Counted from the stretch's first letter, positions 1 to 16,878 are shown. The stretch: 64,000 bases of DNA from CAHJXG01 sp965277495 (GCA_965277495.1 OZ255824.1:3534001-3598000), one strand, 5' to 3'. Numbers and translations: made by a program. Notes: a model not told the origin generated them from the sequence alone.

Positions 1-4173
<4,173 letters not shown>

Positions 4174-4197
4174 TTACCAATCCCGCATCACCCGGCG

Positions 4198-4226
4198 GCC
4201 GGTTTGCACGAGCGGTGCAAGCCGGC
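4198..4226 (+). other. Intercistronic hairpin between rpoB and rpoC
   Basis: A 12-bp stem (4198-4209 with 4215-4226, one G-U pair) closes a 5-base loop in the 77-bp rpoB-rpoC gap. No run of T follows, so it does not look like an intrinsic terminator. It may be an RNA-processing or stability element between the two cistrons. Only the base pairing is directly visible. Confidence 0.5.
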
Positions 4227-4250
4227 GGGCCGCATTGGGGTAGTTGACGT

Positions 4251-8450
<4,200 letters not shown>

Positions 8451-8471
8451 TGTTGGCGGAGTAGCGGTGCG

Positions 8472-8504
8472 AACGGCCGGGCGGCATTTGGCTGCCTGGC
8501 CGTT
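8472..8504 (+). terminator. Stem-loop after rpoC, possible terminator
   Basis: A 14-bp GC-rich stem (8472-8485 with 8491-8504, two G-U pairs) closes a 5-base loop 21 bp after the rpoC stop. There is no T-tract, so intrinsic termination is uncertain. The position suits partial termination or 3'-end protection. The rest of the 359-bp rpoC-rpsL gap holds a promoter candidate and no gene that I can support. Confidence 0.5.
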
Positions 8505-8584
8505 GAGACGAGGCGGGTTTGACCTGGCCGAATGATGGTGTCGGCGTAAGTCTATCGTGTGTTTTAACAATCCCAACTCGATGC

Positions 8585-8613
8585 TTGACTAAGCTTCCGC
8601 GTGGACGTAGGTA
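8585..8613 (+). promoter_or_regulatory. Putative sigma70-type promoter for the rpsL (str/S10) transcript
   Basis: TTGACT at 8585-8590 (five of six bases match the -35 consensus) is separated by exactly 17 bp from TAGGTA at 8608-8613, a weaker -10 match. It lies between the rpoC hairpin and rpsL, about 200 bp upstream of the rpsL start, where a str-operon promoter is expected. The remaining leader to 8809 could hold further control elements, but I see no clear one. Confidence 0.45.
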
Positions 8614-8809
8614 TCGCGCCCTCGACCAACCCCAACATCTGCGGGGCGGTCGTCGCTTGAAATGAGACGTGCTTGGCGCCGTTCCGGTTTCGGGAACCAA
8701 GGCCATGCATACCAGGGTTCCGCGCGGTTTATTGCCGTGGCGTTTCGCATTGTCTCTGAGTGCGGCGGGGCCAGGCAGTTGGGGCAGCCTAGATAAGATC
8801 GGAAGACGT

Positions 8810-9181
8810 ATGCCGACCATTAACCAATTGATTGCCAATGGGCGCGAGCCTGCTGCGAAGCGGAATAAGGTGCCTGCGTTGCAGGGTTGCCCGCAGAAGC
8901 GCGGCGTGTGCACCCGTGTCTATACGACGACGCCGAAGAAACCGAACTCGGCGCTGCGCAAGGTCGCGAAGGTGCGCTTAACCAATGGTTATGAGGTTGT
9001 GAGCTATATTCCAGGCGAGGGGCATAACCTGCAGGAACATAGCGTCGTGCTAATCCGCGGCGGACGGGTGAAGGACTTGCCCGGCGTGCGTTACCATATA
9101 TTGCGCGGCGTTTTAGATACCCAGGGCCTGCCCAAGCGTCGTCAGCGCCGGTCGCTGTATGGCGCGAAGCGGCCGAAGTAA
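8810..9181 (+). CDS. rpsL: 30S ribosomal protein S12
   Basis: Decoding-centre protein of the small subunit. The start at 8810 gives the canonical N-terminus MPTINQLIANGR and 123 residues. The longer upstream frame back to 8669 is not conserved S12 sequence. The streptomycin-site segment KKPNSALRKVAKVRL has the wild-type lysine, and the second segment PGEGHNLQEHSVVLIRGGRV is also intact, so no streptomycin-resistance change is apparent. It is the first gene of the str cluster, 12 bp before rpsG. Confidence 0.98.
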   Translation: MPTINQLIANGREPAAKRNKVPALQGCPQKRGVCTRVYTTTPKKPNSALRKVAKVRLTNGYEVVSYIPGEGHNLQEHSVVLIRGGRVKDLPGVRYHILRGVLDTQGLPKRRQRRSLYGAKRPK

Positions 9182-9193
9182 GAGGAGCGGGCG

Positions 9194-9670
9194 ATGAGCC
9201 GACGCCGCCGCGCGGTAAAGCGCGATATTCTGCCGGACGCGAAGTTCGGCGACATCGTCATTACGCGGTTCATGAACGCGTTGATGTATGATGGGAAGAA
9301 GTCTGCTGCTGAGGGCATCGTCTATGGTGCGCTTGACGTTTTGAAGAAACGTGGCGGCAGCGCAGCCGATCCGGTGCGTATGTTCCATGAAGCTTTGGAC
9401 AATGTGAAGCCTGCGGTCGAGGTGCGGAGCCGCCGGGTTGGCGGGGCGACGTATCAGGTGCCGGTCGAGGTTCGGACCGAGCGGCGCCAGGCGCTGGCGA
9501 TCCGCTGGATTATCGATAGTGCCCGCAAGCGCGGCGAGCACACGATGGAGGACCGTCTTTCCAATGAGTTGCTGGATGCGGTGAATAACCGCGGCTCGGC
9601 GGTGAAGAAGCGCGAAGACACCCACCGGATGGCGGAGGCCAACAAGGCCTTTAGCCATTATCGCTGGTAA
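9194..9670 (+). CDS. rpsG: 30S ribosomal protein S7
   Basis: Primary 16S rRNA-binding protein that nucleates the head of the 30S subunit. Its 158 residues match the family length. It opens with MSRRRRAVKR and contains the conserved segment KPAVEVRSRRVGGATYQVPV. A GAGG ribosome-binding site precedes the start. In most proteobacteria fusA follows rpsG, but here tuf begins only 60 bp downstream. Confidence 0.98.
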   Translation: MSRRRRAVKRDILPDAKFGDIVITRFMNALMYDGKKSAAEGIVYGALDVLKKRGGSAADPVRMFHEALDNVKPAVEVRSRRVGGATYQVPVEVRTERRQALAIRWIIDSARKRGEHTMEDRLSNELLDAVNNRGSAVKKREDTHRMAEANKAFSHYRW

Positions 9671-9730
9671 CTGCTGCAATTTAACCTGCCCCCCAATCCC
9701 GGTTGACCGGCGGGCGACGGAGATACGACG

Positions 9731-10921
9731 ATGGCCAAGGCGAAATTTGAACGTAACAAGCCGCACTGCAACATCGGCACGATTGGTCACGTGGACCACG
9801 GCAAGACGTCATTGACGGCTGCGATCACCAAGATCCTGGCGAAGACCGGCGGCGCGACCTATACGGCCTACGACCAGATCGACAAGGCGCCGGAGGAGCG
9901 CGCGCGTGGAATTACGATTTCGACGGCGCACGTCGAGTATGAGACGGCGAACCGGCATTACGCCCACGTCGATTGCCCCGGCCATGCCGACTATGTGAAG
10001 AACATGATCACCGGTGCCGCACAGATGGACGGCGCGATCCTTGTGGTGAGCGCAGCCGACGGGCCGATGCCGCAGACGCGCGAGCACATCCTGCTTGCGC
10101 GCCAGGTTGGCGTGCCGGCGCTGGTGGTGTTCCTGAATAAGGTCGATATGGTCGACGACCCGGAATTGCTTGAGCTGGTTGAGATGGAGGTGCGCGAGCT
10201 GCTGTCCTCCTACCAGTTCCCTGGCGACGACATTCCGATCGTTCACGGCTCGGCGCTGAATGCGCTCGAGGACAAGAACCCGGAGTTGGGCGAGCAAGCG
10301 GTGCTGAAGCTGATGGCGGCGGTGGATGCGTATATCCCGCAGCCGGCGCGCGCGACCGACCGGCCGTTCCTGATGCCAATCGAGGACGTGTTCAGCATCT
10401 CGGGCCGTGGCACCGTGGTTACCGGCCGTATTGAGCGTGGCATTGTCAATGTGGGCGATGAGGTCGAGATTGTCGGCATTAAGAACACGGTGAAGACGAT
10501 CGTCACCGGTGTCGAAATGTTCCGCAAGCTGCTGGACCGCGGCGAGGCGGGCGACAACATCGGCGCGCTGCTGCGCGGCACCAAGCGTGAGGATGTCGAG
10601 CGCGGCCAGGTGCTGGCCAAGCCCGGCAGCATTACGCCGCATACGCAGTTCAAGGCTGAGGCGTATGTGCTGACGAAGGAGGAGGGCGGACGCCATACGC
10701 CGTTCTTCACCAACTATCGTCCGCAGTTCTATTTCCGCACCACAGATGTGACGGGTGTCGTGCAATTGCCTGAGGGCACGGAAATGGTGATGCCTGGCGA
10801 CAACGTTTCGATGGACGTCGAGCTGATTGCGCCAATCGCCATGGATGAGGGCCTGCGTTTCGCGATTCGCGAGGGTGGCCGGACGGTCGGTGCCGGCGTC
10901 GTGGCCAGCATCACTAAATAA
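9731..10921 (+). CDS. tuf: Translation elongation factor Tu
   Basis: GTPase that carries aminoacyl-tRNA to the ribosome. It has 396 residues, the normal length. The GTP-binding motifs are all present: GHVDHGKTSL (P-loop, about residue 19), DCPGHADY (G3) and NKVDMVDD (G4), and the effector segment contains RGITISTAHVEYE. Domains 2 and 3 are complete. It sits directly between rpsG and rpsJ without fusA, which is unusual for a str operon. Whether a second tuf copy exists cannot be seen here. Confidence 0.99.
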   Translation: MAKAKFERNKPHCNIGTIGHVDHGKTSLTAAITKILAKTGGATYTAYDQIDKAPEERARGITISTAHVEYETANRHYAHVDCPGHADYVKNMITGAAQMDGAILVVSAADGPMPQTREHILLARQVGVPALVVFLNKVDMVDDPELLELVEMEVRELLSSYQFPGDDIPIVHGSALNALEDKNPELGEQAVLKLMAAVDAYIPQPARATDRPFLMPIEDVFSISGRGTVVTGRIERGIVNVGDEVEIVGIKNTVKTIVTGVEMFRKLLDRGEAGDNIGALLRGTKREDVERGQVLAKPGSITPHTQFKAEAYVLTKEEGGRHTPFFTNYRPQFYFRTTDVTGVVQLPEGTEMVMPGDNVSMDVELIAPIAMDEGLRFAIREGGRTVGAGVVASITK

Positions 10922-10959
10922 AGCTTTGAAGCGGCTCCGCGAACCTGGATTGAAGTATT

Positions 10960-11268
10960 ATGGATAACCAGAATATCCGCATACGCCTGAAGGCGTATGA
11001 TCACCGTGTGCTGGACAACAGCACGCGAGAGATCGTGAACACGGCGAAGCGGACGGGTGCGCGGGTGCGCGGGCCGATCCCGTTGCCGACGCATATCGAG
11101 CGGTTCACGGTAAACCGCTCGCCGCATGTCGATAAGAAGAGCCGCGAGCAGTTCGAGATTCGGACGCATCGCCGGTTGCTCGACATCGTTGAGCCCACGC
11201 CGCAGACGGTGGACGCGCTGATGAAGCTCGATCTGGCCTCGGGCGTGGACGTCGAAATTAAGCTGTAG
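10960..11268 (+). CDS. rpsJ: 30S ribosomal protein S10
   Basis: Small-subunit protein that also serves as NusE in antitermination. It has 102 residues with the conserved opening QNIRIRLKAYDHRVLD and the segment GPIPLPTHIERFTVNRSPH. It begins the S10 cluster 38 bp after tuf, so str and S10 genes are contiguous and probably co-transcribed. I see no extended structured leader for autoregulation in the short gap. Confidence 0.98.
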   Translation: MDNQNIRIRLKAYDHRVLDNSTREIVNTAKRTGARVRGPIPLPTHIERFTVNRSPHVDKKSREQFEIRTHRRLLDIVEPTPQTVDALMKLDLASGVDVEIKL

Positions 11269-11278
11269 GGCCGGGCTG

Positions 11279-12001
11279 ATGCGCACTGGATTAATAGCGA
11301 AGAAGCTGGGCATGACCCGGATGTTCAAAGATGACGGGACGCATGTGCCTGTGACGGTTTTGCACTTGGACCAAGTGCAAGTCGTTGACGCGCGCACCCA
11401 GGAGCGGGACGGATATACGGCTGTGCAGCTTGGCTGGGGCAAGGCCAAGGTGAAGAACGTGACTGATCCGAACAAAGGCCATTACGCCCGCGTGAAGGTC
11501 GAGCCGAAGAAGAAGCTTGTCGAGTTCCGTGTGGCGCCTGACGCGTTGCTGCAGTCGGGGCAGACCCTTACCGCGGCGCATTTCGTGGTTGGACAGAAAG
11601 TGGACGTTTGCGGCATTACGAAGGGCAAGGGATTTGCGGGCGCGATGAAGCGCTGGAATTTTCGCGGTCTAGAGGCGAGCCACGGCGTTTCTGTCAGTCA
11701 TCGCAGCCATGGGTCGACGGGAAACCGGCAAGACCCGGGTAAGACCTTCAAGAACAAAAAGATGGCTGGGCACCTTGGCGTGGAGCGGGTGACCACGCTG
11801 AACGTCGAGGTGGCCGGGATCGATGCGGACAAGGGGTTGATCATGATCCGCGGCGCGGTCCCGGGCTCGAAGGGCGAGTTCGTGACGGTTCGTGACGCGA
11901 TCAAGAAGGTGCGTCCGGATAGCGCGCCATACCCGGCGTCGATCCTCGGTGCCGAAGGCCCCGCTGCGCCGGAGCCGGCTCAAACGCAGGACGCTGTGTG
12001 A
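11279..12001 (+). CDS. rplC: 50S ribosomal protein L3
   Basis: Early-assembly large-subunit protein near the peptidyl-transferase centre. The N-terminus MRTGLIAKKLGMTRMF and the central loop SHGVSVSHRSHGSTGNRQDP are typical of L3. At 240 residues it is longer than the E. coli protein because of an Ala/Pro/Gln-rich tail (AAPEPAQTQDAV), as seen in many alphaproteobacteria. Its stop overlaps the start of rplD. Confidence 0.98.
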   Translation: MRTGLIAKKLGMTRMFKDDGTHVPVTVLHLDQVQVVDARTQERDGYTAVQLGWGKAKVKNVTDPNKGHYARVKVEPKKKLVEFRVAPDALLQSGQTLTAAHFVVGQKVDVCGITKGKGFAGAMKRWNFRGLEASHGVSVSHRSHGSTGNRQDPGKTFKNKKMAGHLGVERVTTLNVEVAGIDADKGLIMIRGAVPGSKGEFVTVRDAIKKVRPDSAPYPASILGAEGPAAPEPAQTQDAV

Positions 12002-12618
12002 TGCAGGTTGATGTCAAGACACTGGATAATGGGAGCGCCGGTTCCACGGATTTGCCGGACGAGTTGTTTGCCGCCCAGCCGCGGCGGGACATCATCGCCC
12101 GGGTGATTCACTGGCAGCTCGCGAAGCGCCGGGCCGGGACACATAAGACGAAGGGCATGGGCGAGGTTTCTGGGACCACGCGGAAGCCGTATAAGCAAAA
12201 GGGCACCGGCAATGCGCGCCAGGGCAGCCTCCGTGCGCCGCAGTTCCGCACTGGCGGCCGGGTTCATGGCCCGGTGGTGCGCAGCCACGAGTATGACTTG
12301 CCGAAGAAGGTGCGCCGCTTGGGGCTGATTAGCGCGTTGTCGCTGAAGCAGGCTGAGGGCAAGCTTATGGTCATTGAGAATGTCGGGGGCGGCACCGGCA
12401 GGACCAAGGACCTTGTGGCCCAGATCGGCGCGCTTGGGTTGACTTCGGCTTTGGTTGTTGACGGCGTGGTCGATGCTGCGTTTCGGCAGGCTAGCGCCAA
12501 CATCGTCGGCCTTGACGTGCTGCCGACTGTTGGGGCGAACGTTTATGACATCATCCGGCATGACATGCTGGTCGTGACGACGGCCGGCGTCGAAGCGTTG
12601 AAGGAGAGGTTGGCATGA
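12001..12618 (+). CDS. rplD: 50S ribosomal protein L4
   Basis: Binds 23S rRNA and lines the exit tunnel. The product is 205 residues from the ATG at 12001, which overlaps the rplC stop by one base; a GTG at 11998 is a possible alternative. Diagnostic L4 segments include GTRKPYKQKGTGNARQGS and HGPVVRSHEYDLPKKVR. Tight overlaps with both neighbours indicate translational coupling. In E. coli L4 represses its own operon, but no matching leader is recognisable here. Confidence 0.98.
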   Translation: MQVDVKTLDNGSAGSTDLPDELFAAQPRRDIIARVIHWQLAKRRAGTHKTKGMGEVSGTTRKPYKQKGTGNARQGSLRAPQFRTGGRVHGPVVRSHEYDLPKKVRRLGLISALSLKQAEGKLMVIENVGGGTGRTKDLVAQIGALGLTSALVVDGVVDAAFRQASANIVGLDVLPTVGANVYDIIRHDMLVVTTAGVEALKERLA

Positions 12619-12956
12619 GCGCCGCCCAAGTCATGGCTGCACGGAAGCGTGCGGCGACCATGTCGCGCGAGGCGATGTACGAGACTATCCGCAGCCCGGT
12701 CATTACCGAGAAGGCGACGGCGCTCTCGGAAAAGGGACAGTTCGTTTTCCGCGTGGCGATTGGAGCGACCAAGCCGGAGATCAAGGCTTCGGTCGAGACC
12801 TTGTTCGGCGTGACGGTGAAGTCGGTGAGCACGTTGGTGCAGAAGGGCAAGACCAAGCGCTTCAAGGGACGCCCGGGTGTGCGGTCAGACGTGAAGAAGG
12901 CATATGTGCAGCTTGCCGAGGGACAGTCGATCGACATGTCCACCGGGCTTAGCTAG
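12615..12956 (+). CDS. rplW: 50S ribosomal protein L23
   Basis: Tunnel-exit protein that docks trigger factor and SRP. The recognisable L23 fold starts at about residue 20 (YETIRSPVITEKAT). The first ~15 residues are an extension to 113 residues in total, and an internal ATG at 12660 could be the true start. ATG at 12615 is kept because it overlaps the rplD stop in an ATGA arrangement. The typical C-terminal segment KGRPGVRSDVKKAYV is present. Confidence 0.97.
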   Translation: MSAAQVMAARKRAATMSREAMYETIRSPVITEKATALSEKGQFVFRVAIGATKPEIKASVETLFGVTVKSVSTLVQKGKTKRFKGRPGVRSDVKKAYVQLAEGQSIDMSTGLS

Positions 12957-12973
12957 CGCAGGGATAGCAAGCG

Positions 12974-13807
12974 ATGGCACTCAGGCAATTTAATCCAGTC
13001 ACTCCGAGCCTGCGCGGGACCGTGCTGATCGACCGCAGCGAGTTGTGGAAGGGCAAGCCGGTCAAGACGCTGACCGAGGGCAAGCATAAGACAGGCGGAC
13101 GCAACAACCATGGCCGCACGACCTCGTTCTTCCGCGGGGGCGGGCATAAGCAGTCGTATCGGCGGGTCGACTTCAAGCGCCGCAAGTTCGACGTGGCGGC
13201 GACGGTCGAGCGGTTGGAGTATGATCCGAACCGGTCGGCTTTCATTGCGCTGGTCAAGTATGACGATGGCGAGCTGTCCTATATCCTTGCGCCGCAGCGC
13301 CTGCGCTCGGGGGACAAGGTGGTGGCCGGGCAACGGGTCGACATCAAGCCCGGCAATGCTATGCCGATGGCGGCCATCCCGGTTGGGACGATCATCCACA
13401 ATGTGGAGATGAAGATCGGCGCGGGCGGCAAGATGGCGCGGGCGGCTGGGACTTATGCGCAGCTTGTCGGCAAAGATGCGGGCTATGCACAGGTCAAGCT
13501 GCAATCGGGCGAGTTGCGCGTGGTTCGGGCGGAATGCATGGCGACGGTTGGCGCGGTGTCGAACCCGGACAACCAGAACCAGAGCCTCGGCAAGGCGGGG
13601 CGGGCGCGGTGGATGGGGCGGCGTCCGCATAACCGTGGCGTGACGATGAACCCGATCGACCATCCGCATGGCGGCGGCGAGGGGCGGACTTCAGGCGGCG
13701 GGCATCCGCGGACGCCGTGGGGCAAGCCGACAAAGGGTTACAAGACGCGCGAGAACAAGCGGACTGACAGCTTGATCATACGCCGGCGTCCGAAGGGGAA
13801 GCACTGA
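12974..13807 (+). CDS. rplB: 50S ribosomal protein L2
   Basis: Peptidyl-transferase-centre protein. It has 277 residues, with the conserved C-terminal segment containing NPIDHPHGGGEGRTSGGGHP; its histidine is important for peptidyl transfer in E. coli. The opening ALRQFNPVTPSLRGTVLIDR fits the alphaproteobacterial type. It is followed by rpsS after only 2 bp. Confidence 0.98.
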   Translation: MALRQFNPVTPSLRGTVLIDRSELWKGKPVKTLTEGKHKTGGRNNHGRTTSFFRGGGHKQSYRRVDFKRRKFDVAATVERLEYDPNRSAFIALVKYDDGELSYILAPQRLRSGDKVVAGQRVDIKPGNAMPMAAIPVGTIIHNVEMKIGAGGKMARAAGTYAQLVGKDAGYAQVKLQSGELRVVRAECMATVGAVSNPDNQNQSLGKAGRARWMGRRPHNRGVTMNPIDHPHGGGEGRTSGGGHPRTPWGKPTKGYKTRENKRTDSLIIRRRPKGKH

Positions 13808-13809
13808 TT

Positions 13810-14088
13810 ATGGCGCGTTCCGTATGGAAAGGTCCGTTTGTGGACGGCTATCTGCTGGGCAAGGCCGAGGCCGCCCGGGGTTCCGGGCGCAACGAGATCA
13901 TCAAGATATGGTCGCGTCGGTCGACGATATTGCCGCAGTTTGTGGGGCTGACGTTCGGCGTTTATAACGGGCACAAGTTCCTGCCCGTTCAGGTGTCGGA
14001 GAACATGGTGGGCCATAAATTCGGTGAGTTCTCGCCGACGCGCACGTTCACCGGGCATTCGTCGGACAAGAAGGCGAGGCGGGGCTGA
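13810..14088 (+). CDS. rpsS: 30S ribosomal protein S19
   Basis: Head protein of the 30S subunit that contacts the A-site tRNA. It has 92 residues, with the family motifs RSVWKGPFVDGYLL, TWSRRST-like RRSTILPQFVG, and HKFGEFSPTRTFTGH. It is packed between rplB and rplV in the standard S10 order, one base before the rplV start codon. Confidence 0.98.
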   Translation: MARSVWKGPFVDGYLLGKAEAARGSGRNEIIKIWSRRSTILPQFVGLTFGVYNGHKFLPVQVSENMVGHKFGEFSPTRTFTGHSSDKKARRG

Positions 14089-14089
14089 T

Positions 14090-14497
14090 ATGAGCAAGCC
14101 AAAAACTCCTCGGGCGCTGCCGGAGCATGAGGCGCAGTGCGTGGTGCGCAATATCCGCATCAGCCCGCAGAAGCTGAATTTGGTCGCCGGGCTGATCCGG
14201 AACCAGCCGGCGAGCCAGGCGGTGGCGACGCTGACGTTCAGCAAGCGGCGGATTGCGCATCAGGTGCGCAAGGCGCTGGAGAGTGCAATTGCGAATGCCG
14301 AGAACAACCATCAGCTCGACGTGGATCGGTTGGTGGTGACGCGGGCCGAGGTGGGCAAGTCGATTGTGATGCGGCGGTTCATGGCCCGGGGCCGCGGCCG
14401 TGCGTCGCGGATCGAGAAGTGGTTCAGCCATTTGCGCATCGTCGTGTCCGAGCAGCAGCAGCTTCCGGAAACCCCCGCAATACAGAAGGCGGCGTAG
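14090..14497 (+). CDS. rplV: 50S ribosomal protein L22
   Basis: Large-subunit protein whose hairpin lines the exit tunnel. The start at 14090 gives 135 residues beginning MSKPKTPRALPEHEAQ; the frame open upstream to 14024 lies inside rpsS and is rejected. Core L22 motifs are RNIRISPQKLNLVAGLIRN and the C-terminal MARGRGRASRIEKWFSH, which holds the macrolide-associated loop. It ends 2 bp before rpsC. Confidence 0.97.
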   Translation: MSKPKTPRALPEHEAQCVVRNIRISPQKLNLVAGLIRNQPASQAVATLTFSKRRIAHQVRKALESAIANAENNHQLDVDRLVVTRAEVGKSIVMRRFMARGRGRASRIEKWFSHLRIVVSEQQQLPETPAIQKAA

Positions 14498-14499
14498 GC

Positions 14500-15177
14500 A
14501 TGGGTCATAAGGTCAATCCAATTGGGCTGCGGCTCGGCATCAACCGCACGTGGGACAGCCGTTGGTATGCCGGCGCGGATTATTCCAAGCTGTTGCTGGC
14601 GGATTTGGAGCTGCGCACGCATCTTCGGGCGAAGCTGGCTGGTGCCGGGGTGTCGCGCGTCGTGATCGAGCGTCCGGCGAAGAAGCCGCGGGTGACGATT
14701 TATGCGGCACGGCCTGGCGTGGTGATCGGCAAGAAGGGCCAGGATATTGAGGCGCTGCGCAAGGACCTGGCGAAGATGGCTAAGTCCGAGGTGTCGCTGA
14801 ACATCGTCGAAATACGTAAGCCGGAGATCGACGCGGTTCTGGTGGCGGAGAACATTGCGCAGCAGCTTGAGCGCCGGGTGGCGTTCCGCCGGGCGATGAA
14901 GCGCGCGGTGCAGTCGGCGATGCGGCTGGGCGCGCAGGGCATCCGGATCAACTGTGGCGGACGCTTGGGCGGCGCGGAGATTGCGCGGACCGAGTGGTAT
15001 CGCGAGGGCCGGGTGCCATTGCATACGCTGCGGGCGGACATCGATTTTGGGACCGCGACCGCCAAGACGACTTATGGCACGTGCGGCGTGAAGGTCTGGA
15101 TTTTCAAGGGTGAGATCCTGGCCAATGACCCGCTGGCGCAGGACCGCCGTGCGGCCGAGCAGGCGCCGCAGCGTTAA
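14500..15177 (+). CDS. rpsC: 30S ribosomal protein S3
   Basis: Small-subunit protein at the mRNA entry site, with helicase-like function. The start at 14500 gives 225 residues beginning GHKVNPIGLRLGINRTWDSR after the methionine. The KH-domain motif VVIGKKGQDIEALR is present. A longer upstream frame from 14137 runs over rplV and is not S3-like. A short Ala/Gln-rich tail ends the protein. rplP follows after 15 bp. Confidence 0.98.
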   Translation: MGHKVNPIGLRLGINRTWDSRWYAGADYSKLLLADLELRTHLRAKLAGAGVSRVVIERPAKKPRVTIYAARPGVVIGKKGQDIEALRKDLAKMAKSEVSLNIVEIRKPEIDAVLVAENIAQQLERRVAFRRAMKRAVQSAMRLGAQGIRINCGGRLGGAEIARTEWYREGRVPLHTLRADIDFGTATAKTTYGTCGVKVWIFKGEILANDPLAQDRRAAEQAPQR

Positions 15178-15192
15178 TAGGAAGCTACGACC

Positions 15193-15609
15193 ATGATGTC
15201 TCCGAAGCGGACGAAGTACCGCAAGGCCCATAAGGGCCGTATTCACGGGCTGGCGAAGTCGGGCACTAGCCTGAACTTTGGTGCGTTTGGGCTGAAGGCG
15301 CTCGAACCGGACCGGATCACCGCGCGGCAGATCGAGGCTGCGCGTCGTGCGATTACGCGGTCGATGAAGCGGGCAGGGCGCGTATGGATACGCATGTTCC
15401 CGGACGTGCCGGTGTCGCAGAAGCCGGCCGAGGTGCGCATGGGTTCCGGCAAGGGCAGCCCGGAGTTCTGGGTATGCCGGATAAAGCCGGGCCGCATCAT
15501 GTTCGAGATCGACGGCGTGACGCCGGAGTTGGCGCGCCAGGCGTTGACGCTGGGAGCGGCCAAGCTGCCGATCCGGACCAAGTTCGTGACCCGGCTCGGG
15601 GAGGCGTAG
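15193..15609 (+). CDS. rplP: 50S ribosomal protein L16
   Basis: Large-subunit protein near the A site. It has 138 residues, with the classic N-terminus SPKRTKYRKAHKGR and the segment GSGKGSPEFWVCRIKPGRI; in many bacteria an arginine of this protein is hydroxylated. Two adjacent ATG codons (15193 and 15196) are possible starts. It ends one base before rpmC. Confidence 0.98.
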   Translation: MMSPKRTKYRKAHKGRIHGLAKSGTSLNFGAFGLKALEPDRITARQIEAARRAITRSMKRAGRVWIRMFPDVPVSQKPAEVRMGSGKGSPEFWVCRIKPGRIMFEIDGVTPELARQALTLGAAKLPIRTKFVTRLGEA

Positions 15610-15610
15610 G

Positions 15611-15829
15611 ATGACGAAGCCAGCCGATATTCGCGCCAAGGGTGCGGACAACCTGCCGGGCATGTTGCTCGATTTGCGCAAGGAGCAGTTTAACCTGCGG
15701 TTCCAGCGTGCGACGGGACAGACGGAGGGCGTGGGCCGGGTCCGCCAAGTGCGACGTGATATCGCGCGCGTGAAGACGATCATGTCGGAGCTAAAGCGGT
15801 CCGCCGCTAAAAGCTCCGTGAAATCCTGA
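15611..15829 (+). CDS. rpmC: 50S ribosomal protein L29
   Basis: Small tunnel-exit protein of 72 residues and mostly helical. The L29 signature is LLDLRKEQFNLRFQRATGQTE followed by a basic region ending in VRRDIARVKTIM. It lies between rplP and rpsQ in the conserved order. Confidence 0.96.
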   Translation: MTKPADIRAKGADNLPGMLLDLRKEQFNLRFQRATGQTEGVGRVRQVRRDIARVKTIMSELKRSAAKSSVKS

Positions 15830-15842
15830 GAGGAGTAGGGCG

Positions 15843-16178
15843 ATGCCGAGGCGCGTCCTGACTGGGCGAGTGACCAGCGACAAGATGGACAAGACTATTA
15901 CAGTCTTGGTCGAGCGCCGGGTCATTCATCCGTTGTATAAGAAGTTCATTCGCCGTTCGAAGAAGTATGCGGCGCATGATGACACCAACCTGTGCAAGAT
16001 CGGCGATACCGTGCGGATCGAGGAATGCCGGCCCATCAGCAAGCGGAAGACGTGGTTGCTGCTGGAGCGGAATGGCGAGGCTGTGCCGCCGCCGCCGGGC
16101 TTCGCCTTTGCAGTGCGGGCGCCTGGCGCCAAGGATTCGGTTGCGACGGCGCCTGACGTCGAACAGGCACAGGCCTGA
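15843..16178 (+). CDS. rpsQ: 30S ribosomal protein S17, with C-terminal extension
   Basis: 16S rRNA-binding protein with an OB fold. The S17 core covers roughly residues 1-80 (PRRVLTGRVTSDKMDKTITV, then HDDTNLCKIGDTVRIEECRP). At 111 residues it is longer than the usual 80-90 because of a C-terminal tail rich in Pro, Ala and Val (from PPPPGFAFAVRAPG onward). The tail is in frame and the stop is 11 bp before rplN, so it looks genuine and not a frameshift. Confidence 0.96.
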   Translation: MPRRVLTGRVTSDKMDKTITVLVERRVIHPLYKKFIRRSKKYAAHDDTNLCKIGDTVRIEECRPISKRKTWLLLERNGEAVPPPPGFAFAVRAPGAKDSVATAPDVEQAQA

Positions 16179-16189
16179 GGAGCGGATAG

Positions 16190-16558
16190 ATGATCCAGGT
16201 CGAGTCAAACCTCGAAGTTGCCGACAACTCCGGGGCGCGCCGTGTGCAGTGCATCAAGGTGCTGGGCGGATCGAAGCGCAAGACGGCTTCGGTGGGCGAT
16301 GTGATCGTCGTGTCCATCAAGGAAGCCATTCCGCGCGGCAAGGTGAAGAAGGGCGATGTGCATCAGGCGGTGATCGTGCGGACGTCATTTCCGGTGCGCC
16401 GGGCTGATGGCAGCGCGATCCGTTTTGACCGCAATGCCGCTGTGCTGATTAATAAGTCGCAGGAGCCGATCGGCACGCGCATCTTCGGACCGGTCGTGCG
16501 CGAGCTGCGTGGGCGGAAGTTCATGAAGATCATTTCGCTTGCGCCGGAGGTGTTGTGA
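16190..16558 (+). CDS. rplN: 50S ribosomal protein L14
   Basis: Intersubunit-bridge protein of 122 residues. It opens MIQVESNLEVADNSGARRVQ and contains GDVIVVSIKEAIPRGKVKKG and the C-terminal RELRGRKFMKIISLAPEVL, all characteristic. Its stop overlaps the rplX start by one base (TGATG). Confidence 0.98.
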   Translation: MIQVESNLEVADNSGARRVQCIKVLGGSKRKTASVGDVIVVSIKEAIPRGKVKKGDVHQAVIVRTSFPVRRADGSAIRFDRNAAVLINKSQEPIGTRIFGPVVRELRGRKFMKIISLAPEVL

Positions 16559-16878
16559 TGGCGGCGCGCATTCGCAAGGGCGATACAGTCGTGGTGATCA
16601 CCGGCGCCGACAAGGGCAAGCGCGGCGAGGTGCTGACCGTCCGGCCGAGGGACAACCGCGCGGTGGTGAAGGGCATCAATATCGCCAAGAAGCATACCAA
16701 GCCGCAGGGCATGGGGCAGCCGGGGGGCATTATTGAACAGGAGGCGACGATCCACCTGTCCAATATCATGCTGGTAGATCCCAAGACCGACAAACCGACC
16801 CGGGTCGGCTTCCGAGTGCTGGACGACGGGCGCAAGGTTCGCGTGGCCCGGCCCAGCGGCGCAGTGATCGAAGGCTGA
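16558..16878 (+). CDS. rplX: 50S ribosomal protein L24
   Basis: Assembly-initiator protein of the 50S subunit. It has 106 residues from the ATG at 16558; a GTG three bases upstream is an alternative start. The KOW motif is visible in KGDTVVVITGADKGKRGEVL, followed by GGIIEQEATIHLSNIMLVDP. It lies 5 bp before rplE. Confidence 0.97.
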   Translation: MAARIRKGDTVVVITGADKGKRGEVLTVRPRDNRAVVKGINIAKKHTKPQGMGQPGGIIEQEATIHLSNIMLVDPKTDKPTRVGFRVLDDGRKVRVARPSGAVIEG

